From assembly GCF_028368935.1 (NCBI RefSeq), contig NZ_JAQNDK010000004.1, forward strand, positions 1,550,001 through 1,614,000: a stretch of DNA of 64,000 nucleotides, given 5' to 3'. The stretch is from Sorangium aterium (GTDB lineage Bacteria; Myxococcota_A; Polyangia; Polyangiales; Polyangiaceae). Position numbers and translations under genes: made by a program. This document shows positions 20,201-27,411 of the stretch, piece by piece. The notes under the pieces were generated by a model, which did no database searches, was not told the origin of the DNA, and saw only the letters and a program-made list of their open reading frames with translations. Position 1 is the first letter of the stretch; the number at the start of each line of letters is the position of its first letter.

Positions 20201-21138
20201 GCGAGCGCGTGCAGCGGCAGCGCGCTCGTCTCCAGCGTGCGCGGCTTGCGCTTGTCCTCGAGCCGGTGGATGCGGATCGCGCCGTCCGCGCCTGCGGACA
20301 GCAGGCGGTCGCCGCTCTCCTTGCCGTCTTCCTGCGGCGGCGGGGTGGGCAGGCACAGGAGCGCGCGGACGCCGCCCGCGTGGCCGCTCCCGTCCGCGCC
20401 GCGCACCTCGCACTCGACGTCGCCGACGAGGTACCAGAGGCGCACGGTGCCGTCGTCGCCGCCCGAGGCCAGCCGCCCGTCGCGCGGCGTGAACGCGAGC
20501 GCCGTGACCGGTCCGTCGTGGCCGGGCATGTTGCGGACGGCGCCCGTCGACAGCGTGACCACGCGGACGACGCCGTCGTCGCCTGCCGCGGCGCAGAGCT
20601 CCCCGGCAGGATCGAAGGCGACGGCGCGGAGCGGCGCCGCCGAGAGCGCGAACGACGAGATCTCGACCGCGGCGCCGGGCTGCGGGGCAGGGGATCCGGC
20701 GCCCTCGCCGACACGGAACACCCGCAGCGCGCCGTCGACCCCCACGGTCGCGAGGCGCGCGCCGGCGTTGAGCGACACGCCCGCGGCGATCGCCGTGGCG
20801 CCGCCCGGGTGCGCGTCGATCGCCCGCCCGTCGGCCCCGCCGCCCGCGAGGAGGCGCAGCGCGCCGTCGGAGCACGCCGCCGCGAGCAGGTCGCCCGCGA
20901 ACGCGAGGCCCAGCACGTGCGCGGGCACGTCGATCGAGCGAACCGGCTTGTTCGCCACGTGATCGAACAGCGTCACCTGGCTCGCGCCGGCGGGGGATCG
21001 CGTGGTCTGCGTCTCGCGCGTCTCGCGCGTCCCGCCCGCATCGCTCGGCGCCGGCGCGCGCACGCCGCCGACCGCGAGGAGCCGCGGGCCGATCGCGAGC
21101 GCGCGGACCTTCTCGTAATGGCCGATCGCGTGGCTCAT
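14284..21138 (-). CDS. Giant WD40-HEAT repeat scaffold protein
   Basis: 2284 aa. The ATG at 21138 overlaps the stop of the upstream HEAT gene (ATGA); longer starts would run into that gene. Residues 1 to about 400 form WD40-like blades (for example GHDGPVTALAFTPRDGRLAS, then DDGTVRLW). The rest is almost wholly HEAT/PBS-lyase-type helical repeats, each with an EVR or DVR-like turn (DAEVRALAARELG and many more), giving an extended solenoid of roughly 1850 residues with a Lys/Ala/Asp-rich linker near 650-690. There is no catalytic motif, signal peptide or membrane segment, so it should be a cytoplasmic scaffold. It is much longer than ordinary bacterial HEAT proteins and is the largest product in the window. 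Confidence 0.9.
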   Translation of the reverse strand: MSHAIGHYEKVRALAIGPRLLAVGGVRAPAPSDAGGTRETRETQTTRSPAGASQVTLFDHVANKPVRSIDVPAHVLGLAFAGDLLAAACSDGALRLLAGGGADGRAIDAHPGGATAIAAGVSLNAGARLATVGVDGALRVFRVGEGAGSPAPQPGAAVEISSFALSAAPLRAVAFDPAGELCAAAGDDGVVRVVTLSTGAVRNMPGHDGPVTALAFTPRDGRLASGGDDGTVRLWYLVGDVECEVRGADGSGHAGGVRALLCLPTPPPQEDGKESGDRLLSAGADGAIRIHRLEDKRKPRTLETSALPLHALALAPAAARKGARGQAARGGADAKDGLGAVFAAGDRRTVWRFPIDAAGVPADGTAELAHGFDVLAQALSGARPARESAVKTLASLDEPEALEAALPVLRSDRDAEVRALAARELGERGRRGARAKLREALDDESPNVRMAALEALRAIERDTPLAPLRAALGARAADVQRRALLELGRLYGSSPLIPGLIAEKLAGRDASVRLTALDQLQKIHPDGPQPLRAAFERGPADLRVEALIRAALAGWLSAPEFAPIAARALDDEDAEVRRIAFAAKVIERRALAHALEARDEDLGRAAIDIARRAAEVLRRAGAGGAEKPAANAKDGAKDGAKAADEAAIKAARARIPGVGSPGAEPAEADLEPLLTAMACRTPDTAVRGARGLAQLGDTRALGALLQLTREQDPSLRRQAATALAELRDTRAEKRLIWMLDDADGAVRAAALDAYARLESSAPLVVAEASLRSSQEDIRVRGLDRLVALAGEGKGPRPPEAEALLADAIEDESPKVRREAFRTLWSWHTSDPQTALDRAQLARFPDLRLRAVEELKAHGEQPWAAERLHAAIGDRDASVAQAAYDAVVKLRGKEAAEPHLAAMASIHPSVRESGARGAAHMPAGDDARNALLRLLATRVPVGEAARSALSKLLEDEHAGPRIAAIEALDKLLPGEAGPLHVGLQSSHLDLRVRAAELCAVRRDEQLLNPMRALLADQSLFKQLPIQVLGPLRARAATALATLGSPRLVKYFATELLKDEYPDVREQAARGLAMAARRGEEGYLLDAMGHADVAVRSWAADGLARLGDVRALPVLTGTLRHDHPPIRVATIMSFAALGPEGYGGMLQGLEDSSREVQEIVFAIVLARDLRAFRRGDPPDLLTSALSSQRSDVRFAAARALELRTDPEAYLAHLIEALMPPRPDAAEQGRAADGEKPAGMKDWPPEVARGRILVGLAEALASDDPQQRYAAAQVLRIRRKPVDYFREAKRVAALRPAGAHVVADTTPRAAEESDTKPAKGWLRRLFAQPEPTGQSGQKQGDKPAGDAVPEGEQRRLRWLAFGAYMGLLRQVSAGDDEAHRTRRDAIDRIVDVCAKGHVSSTAAVPPLVRALDDPHHLVRKAAFAGLKALFPAGAGEPLALGLASASADVARTALDEIAARGGDARPEIVRALSSALPDVRRYAFELLERLSPKGSLDPLLAALGSEHADLRLGVLERLASSSDPRIVPALCRAMESDHDDLRLRAAELLARSRDDRAVDVLSAFLRESATASAARARKALVALASDAAVQALAARMDEAATPADRAALAGALGSTRNPAATGPLAARFDDEAAEVRSAALKACLEIVDKGREREKRETALALAFLAAATRAKDPALRLAAARELDLGDDPAQNDLLVALFADRDLPTRVAAVTSYAKRVKDKGAPSGPLEAVLRAGARELVLPAAEGVAERGLASALRPLLLVVRAGEPGERERALLALGTLGDARALEELEAVAAGGTKEAPIEPSMQAAATEALGRIAQKLGSAELRKRASERVEQALHADSVDLRESAAKGVRWLGGERVRVLLEELVRAGDTPDRLRVVAVNELGLLGDGAAEPALARALDARNSEVRKNARKALEKLFPGERTRVELLAVGSQHDDIAGPAASYLAAEADPAELLPRLAALKDGNLRQRLAMGLLRRGALPVAALLRMLEDERAPARQEAARLIAAGTVAGDRGALAGALAAAAQRTAERWSAAHGDERSAEAAAWRELLWAAGRAGATAMAPALRALLSNDGAPGEVRREAARALGALESAARSAGAAPPAGAVEALTAALKDMDAGVRASASAALAALAPDGSAAIAAAVKPFDPVAFGPTARVASPEALAALAATEPGRRLALPAMLARRDVAALAPLISLAQGSGGDASARLDAIAALGRAGGERALEALAALAFGKEKAKEKADVAVRKAAYRAYRRAKRKAADPRAARLASARSSREPETPEGVNA

Positions 21139-23999
21139 GCGCTCTCCTGTCCGACGCTGGGGAGCGCCCGGCCATCGCCGGCCGCTTGTCCGACGCTCGG
21201 GGGCGCCCGGCCATCGCCGACCGCTTCGAGGCCTTCGATCTCGAGCCCCGGGTGCGCGTGCTTGAGCCGCAGGAGCGCCGCCAGGCAGGCCTGCCACTCG
21301 CCCTTCGCGATCGACCCGGTGAACTCGGCGATGACGGGGGCGACGAGCGCAGCGAACGCCGCGTCCTCGACCGCGAGATCGCGCACGACCTCGATCACGT
21401 GCCGCTTGGCCTCGCTCGCCGAGAGGCGCCTGCGCGAGCCCGCGTCGTCACCCGGCTCCGGCGACCTCCCTGCGGGGATCCCGGACAGCACGTACCGCAG
21501 GAAGCGCCGGAGCGCCTCGACGTCCGCGAACCGCCCCGCGTCCTCGGGCAGCTCCGCCGCGGGGCGGGCGTCGTCTCCCCGCGCCCCGCGCGGCCGCCAG
21601 CCCGGCGGCAGATCGCGCGGCCGGTGCTTCTCCCAGAGCATCCGCACGGCGAAGAGGCGCACCTCGCGGTCGGCGCTCTGCATCAGCCAGCCGAGGCGCT
21701 CGGGGCCGCCGAGCCGCGCATAGTGCTTCAGGATGAGCGAGAGGCCGAGCTCGCGCGCGCTCTTCTTCAGGCTCTCCGTGAGCGCGAAGACCTGCGCCGG
21801 ATCGAGCTCCTCCGGCGTGAGCGCGATCGCCGGATCGGCCGACGGATCGCCGACCTTGCGGAGCGCGTCGAAGGCGATGTTGCGCACCTCCTTCGCGTCG
21901 CTGTGCGCGAGCTCGTAGACGCGGGTCTGGTAGCCCCACGCCCGGAGCTCGGCGCGCGTGATGAGCGCGGCGAAGCGCCGGACGTCGTCCCGCTTGTCGG
22001 AGAGCGCGGGCCAGATCCGCTCGGCGGTGAACGCGCCTCGCTTGAGCGCCGGCTTCAGCTCGAGCTCCTTGGCCTCGCTCTGCTCGGGCCCGAGGACGGG
22101 GTGGTGGCAGCGCAGGTACGTCTGCGCGAACGCGCGCATCGGCTCGGGCTCCTTCTCGCCGAGCGCGAGCGCGAACAGCCTCGCGGTGCCCGCCTCGCGG
22201 TCGCCGCGGCCGCTCGCGTCCTGCCCCGCGTCGAAGTCCTGCGGCTTCATGTGCGACAGGAGGTAGCGGCGCGCGAAGCCGTTCAGCGTCGGATCGGCGC
22301 GCCGCGCGAGCGCGAGCAGCCAGGGCAGCGTGAGCTGCCGCGGCGACACGATCTTCGGGTTGCCGAGCACCTCCAGCGCGACCGCGCGCGTCTCGGCGCT
22401 GAAGACGAGCCCCTTCAGGCGCTCGACGCCCTCGGCGGTCAGATCGGGCAGCGCGTCGGCCTTCTGGAGCCAGGTCGCGACCGTGGACCCGATGCGCTTG
22501 CGCGTGAGCGAGCCGAGCAGCCACGGCGTCCCGATCGCCGCGATCGGGTACTTGCCGAGCGCGTCGAGCGCGGACCTCGTCGCCTGGTAGTCGTCCTCGT
22601 GGCGCGGGTCGTCGAGCACGCGCACCCAGAAGCCCGCCCCGGGCTCGCCCGGCCGGTACTTGGCCTTGAAGTACGCGGCGGCCCACTTCTTCTGCTCGGA
22701 CTCGCCGTAGAGCATGTCGACGAGGAAGCCCTCGGGCAGCTCGGCGCGGTCGAAGCTCTCGCTCAGCGCCTTGCCGGCCCACGCCTCGGTCTCGCTGTGC
22801 GTGAGCAGCCGCCCCAGGAACGCGTGGCCGAGCGCGCGCGGGCTCTTGCCCTGCAGCGCCGACGCCGCGAAGGCGCGCGTGTCCTTGTGCTCGGAGTCGA
22901 GCAGCGCGGCGAGGCGCTCCGGGTCGAGGTCCGTCGCGTGCGCGCGGGCGTACTCGATCGCGAACGTGCGCGCCTTCGCGCTCGGGGAGGCGAGCAGCGC
23001 GAGCGCCGCGTCGTGCAGCCCGAGGCCCCGCAGCTTGCTCTGGTGGAGCTCCGGCGAGCCGAGCAGCGTCTCGATCAGGAACTCGTGCGCGCTCGCCAGC
23101 GGCCGGTACGCGAGGCGGGCCAGCCACGCGGGCGTGACGCTCCGCAGGGTGTCGGCGAAGTCCTTCTTGAGCCCCTGGATCGCGAACTTGGCCGGCGGAT
23201 CGGACTGGCAGGTCGAGAGCAGGAGCATCAGCGGATCGGGCGATCGCTTCCACGCCTCGTCGAAGGCGCGGTGCTTCACCATGTCGTTCGGCGGGACGTT
23301 GCCGTGGAACGAGCGCCCGTCGTACTTGCCCGTGCCGTGCGCCCAGACGTGGTTCGCGACCCAGAGGTCGCCGAAGCTCGTGCCCGGCGCGTAGTGGCGG
23401 AGGACCTCGACCGCGAACTGCGGGTAGAGCTCCGGCGTGCTCCGGCCGAGCTCGCGCAGGAAGCGCCACGCGCGGCGGCGCATGTAGATCAACGTCCCCT
23501 TGGAGACCTCGCGCCGCCGGGTGCGGGAGAGCTCGACGTCGAAGCGGAAGGCGAGCGCGCCGAAGAGCTCCGCGTCGAGCCGCGCCTCGGCCAGCTTGTA
23601 GATGCGCTTGAGCCCGCCCCACGCGCCGAAGACCAGCGGCGCGCTCGTGGCGATGTCGCGCAGCGCGCCGCGCCCTGCGTCCGTGCCCTCCTCGTAGATG
23701 CGCACGAGCAGGTCCGCGAGCTCGAGCCGCGGCGGCGGCGCGGCGTCGACCTGGGCGAGGAAGCGCTTCCATGCGTCGGTCGACTGCTCTCGCCGCTGCT
23801 CGGGGGAGCGCATGCCCTGCGCGCGCGAGAGCGCCTGCAGGAACGCCGTGAAGGTGAGCGCCCCCTCGCGCGGCGGCGCGTCCGGTTTGGGATCCGGCTG
23901 CCCGAGGTACGCCTCGACGACCTCGGCCAGGGTGGGCGAGCCGCTCGTGGCGAGCTGCTTGACGTTCGCGATGTCGATCGGGTTCGGTGAGCTCGTCAA
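21135..23999 (-). CDS. HEAT-repeat protein of the WGR/WD40/SWIM cluster
   Basis: 954 aa. The start is TTG at 23999, chosen because AGGGGAGG lies 5 bases before it. Most of the chain is helical repeat sequence with HEAT-like units (DVRRFAALITRAELRAWG, EVRNIAFDALRKVG, EVRLFAVRMLWEKH). This style is seen in helical partners of WGR proteins such as the MolR/DUF4132 group, but I cannot assign the family. The C-terminus carries a 13-residue duplicated tail. It overlaps the WD40-HEAT gene by ATGA and follows the WGR gene after a 233-bp gap that contains its own promoter. No enzyme motif is visible. Confidence 0.85.
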   Translation of the reverse strand: MTSSPNPIDIANVKQLATSGSPTLAEVVEAYLGQPDPKPDAPPREGALTFTAFLQALSRAQGMRSPEQRREQSTDAWKRFLAQVDAAPPPRLELADLLVRIYEEGTDAGRGALRDIATSAPLVFGAWGGLKRIYKLAEARLDAELFGALAFRFDVELSRTRRREVSKGTLIYMRRRAWRFLRELGRSTPELYPQFAVEVLRHYAPGTSFGDLWVANHVWAHGTGKYDGRSFHGNVPPNDMVKHRAFDEAWKRSPDPLMLLLSTCQSDPPAKFAIQGLKKDFADTLRSVTPAWLARLAYRPLASAHEFLIETLLGSPELHQSKLRGLGLHDAALALLASPSAKARTFAIEYARAHATDLDPERLAALLDSEHKDTRAFAASALQGKSPRALGHAFLGRLLTHSETEAWAGKALSESFDRAELPEGFLVDMLYGESEQKKWAAAYFKAKYRPGEPGAGFWVRVLDDPRHEDDYQATRSALDALGKYPIAAIGTPWLLGSLTRKRIGSTVATWLQKADALPDLTAEGVERLKGLVFSAETRAVALEVLGNPKIVSPRQLTLPWLLALARRADPTLNGFARRYLLSHMKPQDFDAGQDASGRGDREAGTARLFALALGEKEPEPMRAFAQTYLRCHHPVLGPEQSEAKELELKPALKRGAFTAERIWPALSDKRDDVRRFAALITRAELRAWGYQTRVYELAHSDAKEVRNIAFDALRKVGDPSADPAIALTPEELDPAQVFALTESLKKSARELGLSLILKHYARLGGPERLGWLMQSADREVRLFAVRMLWEKHRPRDLPPGWRPRGARGDDARPAAELPEDAGRFADVEALRRFLRYVLSGIPAGRSPEPGDDAGSRRRLSASEAKRHVIEVVRDLAVEDAAFAALVAPVIAEFTGSIAKGEWQACLAALLRLKHAHPGLEIEGLEAVGDGRAPPSVGQAAGDGRALPSVGQESA
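21148..21225. repeat. 39-bp tandem duplication
   Basis: Two 39-bp copies (21148-21186 and 21187-21225) differing at only a few positions. They lie inside the end of the HEAT gene and encode a repeated 13-residue tail (VGDGRAPPSVGQ-like). Confidence 0.85.
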
Positions 24000-24004
24000 G
24001 GCGC

Positions 24005-24012
24005 CCTCCCCT
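24005..24012 (-). promoter_or_regulatory. Strong ribosome binding site deciding the TTG start
   Basis: AGGGGAGG on the minus strand, 5 nt from TTG at 23999. It supports TTG initiation of the HEAT gene. Confidence 0.65.
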
Positions 24013-24028
24013 TGCGGGATGGCCTGGG

Positions 24029-24057
24029 AGAATCGCGAGCCCCGTGGTGCAGGTCAA
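24029..24057 (-). promoter_or_regulatory. Candidate promoter of the HEAT-WD40-SWIM operon
   Basis: On the minus strand TTGACC (24057-24052) and GATTCT (24034-24029) are 17 bp apart, followed within about 25 bp by the strong ribosome site and TTG start. The -35 box is good, the -10 box weak. Confidence 0.38.
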
Positions 24058-24232
24058 GCCAGAGTCGATCTGACGTTGACGGAAGCGTCATCGCCTCCGC
24101 GTGGTGTGCGCTTGTGGGTGGGGCGTGTTCGCGGATGCCGGGGTGCCCCGCGGGGCCCGGAGCCGTCCGGCGCATCGCCTCGAGGCGCGCGCCGGGCGCG
24201 CAGCTCACGCTGTGCAGCTCAGGCCGCGCAGC

Positions 24233-25135
24233 TCACGCCGCGCGCATCCGCGCGACCCGCTCCTCGACGTGCGGGTCGCCGCCCGCGTCGATGCCGGCGA
24301 GGAGCTCCTTCAGCGAGCGCCCGCGGTGGGCGAGGTGCGCCTCGAGGTGCGGCGAGAGCGCCTTCCAGCGCCGCGCCCACCCCGCCTCGGCGCTCATCGC
24401 GCCGTGGTGCGGCCGATCGACGAGCAGGGCGCCGAGCCGGAGGCCGAGCTCGGGATCGTCGAGCTCCTCGAGCTGCCGCTTCAGGAGGGTGAGCGCTCCG
24501 GCGGCCGGCGAGGTCGCTGGCGGGGCCTTCCAGGTGTCGCGCACCGCGCGCGCGAACGCCGCTGCGTCGAGCTCCGAGAGCAGCTCGATCGCGCGCACGA
24601 GCGGCAGGCGATCGCGCGCGCTCGGCGCGACCACGCGGGCCAGGAGCGCGTCCAGCGCGGCGGACAGCGCCCCGTCGGTCGCGGGATCGAGCCCGCCGAG
24701 CGACTCGAGCGCGCGGCGGGCGCGTCGGACGGCGCGCCCGAGCACCCAGCTCCGCCGGCCGCGCGCGGCCGAGACCGCGGCGAGCGCGTGGATGGCGGCC
24801 TTGCGCCGCGCCTCGGTGGCCTCGCCGGGCTGGACGCGCGGCGGCAGATCGAGCTTCGGCGGCGGCGGGGGCGCGGCCGCTCCGGCGGTGGCAGCGGGGG
24901 CGCCGCCGGCGGGCGCGCCGCCCCCGGCGGCGGCCACTTCCTGGTAGCCCTCCCTGAGCTTCTCCGCGACCTTCTTGTCGCACTCGCGCTGCGCGGCCTC
25001 CGCCGTGGGGAACGCCTTCTCCTTGCGTTGCCCGGCGGTCCCCAGCCGCCCGTAGACGACGATGAACGTCGTGTCGTCCACGTCGGCCATCCAGAACTTG
25101 GCGCTCGTCCCCTGCACGAACTCGAACCGGCGCAT
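24233..25135 (-). CDS. WGR-domain protein
   Basis: 300 aa. The N-terminal 65 residues are a clear WGR domain (RRFEFVQGTSAKFW at the start, YGRLGTAGQ at the centre, then the helix ending EGYQEV). WGR domains occur in PARPs, in MolR/YehF-type proteins and in nucleic-acid-linked systems, where they bind nucleic acid or partner proteins. A Pro/Ala/Gly linker (about 70-105) leads to a helical C-terminal region of unknown family. The gene lies 36 bp downstream of the DUF2288 gene and 233 bp upstream of the HEAT gene, all on one strand, which suggests a common job with the HEAT, WD40 and SWIM proteins. Confidence 0.87.
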   Translation of the reverse strand: MRRFEFVQGTSAKFWMADVDDTTFIVVYGRLGTAGQRKEKAFPTAEAAQRECDKKVAEKLREGYQEVAAAGGGAPAGGAPAATAGAAAPPPPPKLDLPPRVQPGEATEARRKAAIHALAAVSAARGRRSWVLGRAVRRARRALESLGGLDPATDGALSAALDALLARVVAPSARDRLPLVRAIELLSELDAAAFARAVRDTWKAPPATSPAAGALTLLKRQLEELDDPELGLRLGALLVDRPHHGAMSAEAGWARRWKALSPHLEAHLAHRGRSLKELLAGIDAGGDPHVEERVARMRAA

Positions 25136-25171
25136 GCGGGCGACGATATCACGCCGCGCCGGCGGCGCGCC

Positions 25172-25468
25172 TCACGACGGCAGCGGCGAGGCCGGCTGGC
25201 GGACCAGCACGAACGGCGCGACAACGAGCGACAGGAAGCGCAGATCGTGCTGCTGCGGCCAGCGCACCAGATCGGCGGCCGTCGGCTTGGTCAGCTTGCC
25301 TGCCGCGATCCAGGCCTCCACCGCGGCCGTGTCGTTCGCGGCCATGGCCTCGCCGACGTCCAGGAGATCGAGATCGGCGGCGACGACGATGACCGCATCG
25401 CGCACTGTGTGGGCGCGGAGATCGGTCCAGAAGACCTCCCCGAGCGTCTTGGCGAGCTGTTCGCGCAT
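25172..25468 (-). CDS. DUF2288 family protein
   Basis: 98 aa, the usual length for this small family. Family-like features: a short helical N-terminus, the hydrophobic strand VIVVAADLDLLDVGEAMA, a central AVEAWIAAG helix and the ending VVAPFVLVR. Function unknown. It is 36 bp upstream of the WGR gene on the same strand and may be its operon partner, although in other bacteria this family is found in varied places. Confidence 0.75.
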   Translation of the reverse strand: MREQLAKTLGEVFWTDLRAHTVRDAVIVVAADLDLLDVGEAMAANDTAAVEAWIAAGKLTKPTAADLVRWPQQHDLRFLSLVVAPFVLVRQPASPLPS

Positions 25469-25593
25469 GGGGGCAGCATAGATCCCGGGCAGCGGCCGCC
25501 AAGCCGGCGATCCGCTGCCCGGGCGACGGCGGGCGGCGGCTGCCGGCCGTGGCGCTCCGGGCAGGCGGCTTGGCCGGAGGCTCCGATCGAGCC

Positions 25594-26595
25594 CTACCAG
25601 CCCATGTTATGGTGAACCCAGCAGTCGATCTGCTCCCAGCCGACCCGCGCCTTGCGATGGCCGTTCAGGATATGGCCCGTGTCGGGGACGATCGCGGTCG
25701 TGACGAACTCGGCGCTGGCATAGAGCGCCGCGTCGGAGTCCACGTACGACGCCGGCTGCAGCGCGTCCGTCTCCCCGAACTGGATCAGCACCGGGCTCGT
25801 CACCTCGTCGATGCCGGCGAGCGTCGGGTCCTCGGAGACGGCGAGGAGGCTCAGGAACTGCCCGCGCGTGAACGTGTCGGCGATGGTGGTGTTGTCGAAA
25901 TCGATGAGCGCCGGGTTCGCGTTCGTGGTGTCGTAGAAGATGGCGGTGCGCATCTCCGGTGGGATCGCGATATAGGGCGTCTGCAGCAGCGCGGAGATCG
26001 CCTCCGACGGGACCGGGATCGGGTGCGGCGTGAAGGCCAGGCCGGTGTTCACGAGGACGTCCGCGTCATTGTAGGTGCTCTGAACGAACGTGTTGATGAT
26101 GGCGCCGTTCGAGTGACCGACGAGCGCGACGCGCGTGAAAGGCGTTTTGTAGACGCCGCCCGGCGTGCGCATCTCGGTGATGATCTGATGGACGCTGTCG
26201 GCGGTCTCGGCCAGGTCGACGAAGTCGCCGTCGGGCCGGCTGCTCTCTCCGGCCCCGAGCATGTCGAGCGCCAGGACGGCGTATCCCTCCTTCGCCATGT
26301 GCTGGGCATAGGAGTAATCGTGTCCGCCGAACGACGGGAGATCCCAGTACTCGTGCGTGTAGGTCAGGCCGTGGACGAGCACCTGGAGGGGGCGGTACTT
26401 GGCGTGACCCTGATAGTAGAGGTAGCCGACGACGTCGTAGGTGTTGCCGTCGGAGAGGGTCACCGGGAACACGAGGCGCTCCACCTTGGTGGGCTGCCTC
26501 GACGACGACGCCTCGGCATTGCCCGAAGAGAGCCCGGCGACCGCGAGCGCCGCCGAGAAGAGTGCCGTGCTGAGTGCGCGATAGTACAAGTTCAT
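25594..26595 (-). CDS. Secreted alpha/beta hydrolase
   Basis: 333 aa with a signal peptide (about 1-30, ending AEA). The fold is shown by VLVHGLTYTHEYW (oxyanion region, near 73), the nucleophile elbow GHSNG (Ser162), a probable acid in GETDA and the histidine in DTGHILNGH. Lipase/esterase-like; the substrate cannot be told. It is exported and has no obvious operon partner; nearby genes are divergent or on the other strand. Confidence 0.88.
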   Translation of the reverse strand: MNLYYRALSTALFSAALAVAGLSSGNAEASSSRQPTKVERLVFPVTLSDGNTYDVVGYLYYQGHAKYRPLQVLVHGLTYTHEYWDLPSFGGHDYSYAQHMAKEGYAVLALDMLGAGESSRPDGDFVDLAETADSVHQIITEMRTPGGVYKTPFTRVALVGHSNGAIINTFVQSTYNDADVLVNTGLAFTPHPIPVPSEAISALLQTPYIAIPPEMRTAIFYDTTNANPALIDFDNTTIADTFTRGQFLSLLAVSEDPTLAGIDEVTSPVLIQFGETDALQPASYVDSDAALYASAEFVTTAIVPDTGHILNGHRKARVGWEQIDCWVHHNMGW

Positions 26596-27411
26596 GAATT
26601 GACCCTCATGGTTGCGGCAGGTGATTGGAGGTGAGGCAACGTCTATCGCGGTGCGATATCCCGTGGTCTCTCAGCTCCAGCGCCGCCACGCCGTGTTCGC
26701 AAACATTGGACCAGAAAGCACCTCTGTCAACAGGATAGCGCACGATCTCCGCCCGCGCCGCCGCTCGGCAGCATTTCGGAGCGTTGTTGGTCTCCAGCGC
26801 GACGCCCGCGGGCTCGCCGGAGCCTCGCGGTCCGTCGTGAGGAGTGGACGCTGCACGGGTCTTTGCGTGATACCGCAATGATTTGCACGGGTGGGTGGGT
26901 GACGCCGGCTGCCGGTGCCGGCACATGTGCCAGGGAATGCCTCATCATGATGGCTTCTGTGCTGGCGAACAAATCTCCCCAGGCTTTACGGCTCCTGCCG
27001 GACGTCATGGCCAGAAGACGCCATCGCGGTACGGACATCGTTTGATGAAATGGTGTGCGATTTTTATGGCTCCGCTGCATTGTGCTCACGGGTCCACGGG
27101 TGATGGATCCCCCGCGGACGATTCCCGGCGATCCTCGGCCCTCGGCGCGGCGCGGGCGCGCAGCCGCGGCGCTCCTGGTGAGCGCTGCCCGCGGGGCTGT
27201 GACGTCAATGCCGCTCAGAAGGTCGCTTCGGCGCCGATGCTCGGTACGGTATGATGATGGGTCCGAGCGTCTCCGGCTCGCATCCGCGCAGGAGCGAGCG
27301 CTCGTCAAGCAAAACCTACCGGCGCGACTGGCGGGCCGAGCGCCACGCGCCTCGCCGAGGTCGCGCTGGACGCCCGCGCCGTCCCTGCCGTAGATAGCTG
27401 GCAGCGCTGAC
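26596..27411. other. Long intergenic region without a recognisable gene
   Basis: About 815 bp between two divergent genes. Codon bias of the open frames is poor and no motif is seen. It must carry the promoters of the hydrolase (minus) and the nuclease (plus), but no clear boxes stand out. Confidence 0.5.

Noticed and set aside
14275-23990. Very long open frames on the plus strand opposite the HEAT, WD40-HEAT and SWIM genes
   Set aside because: They lie antisense to clear repeat proteins and are low-complexity Arg/Ala/Glu-rich reflections caused by high GC content; none has recognisable domains.
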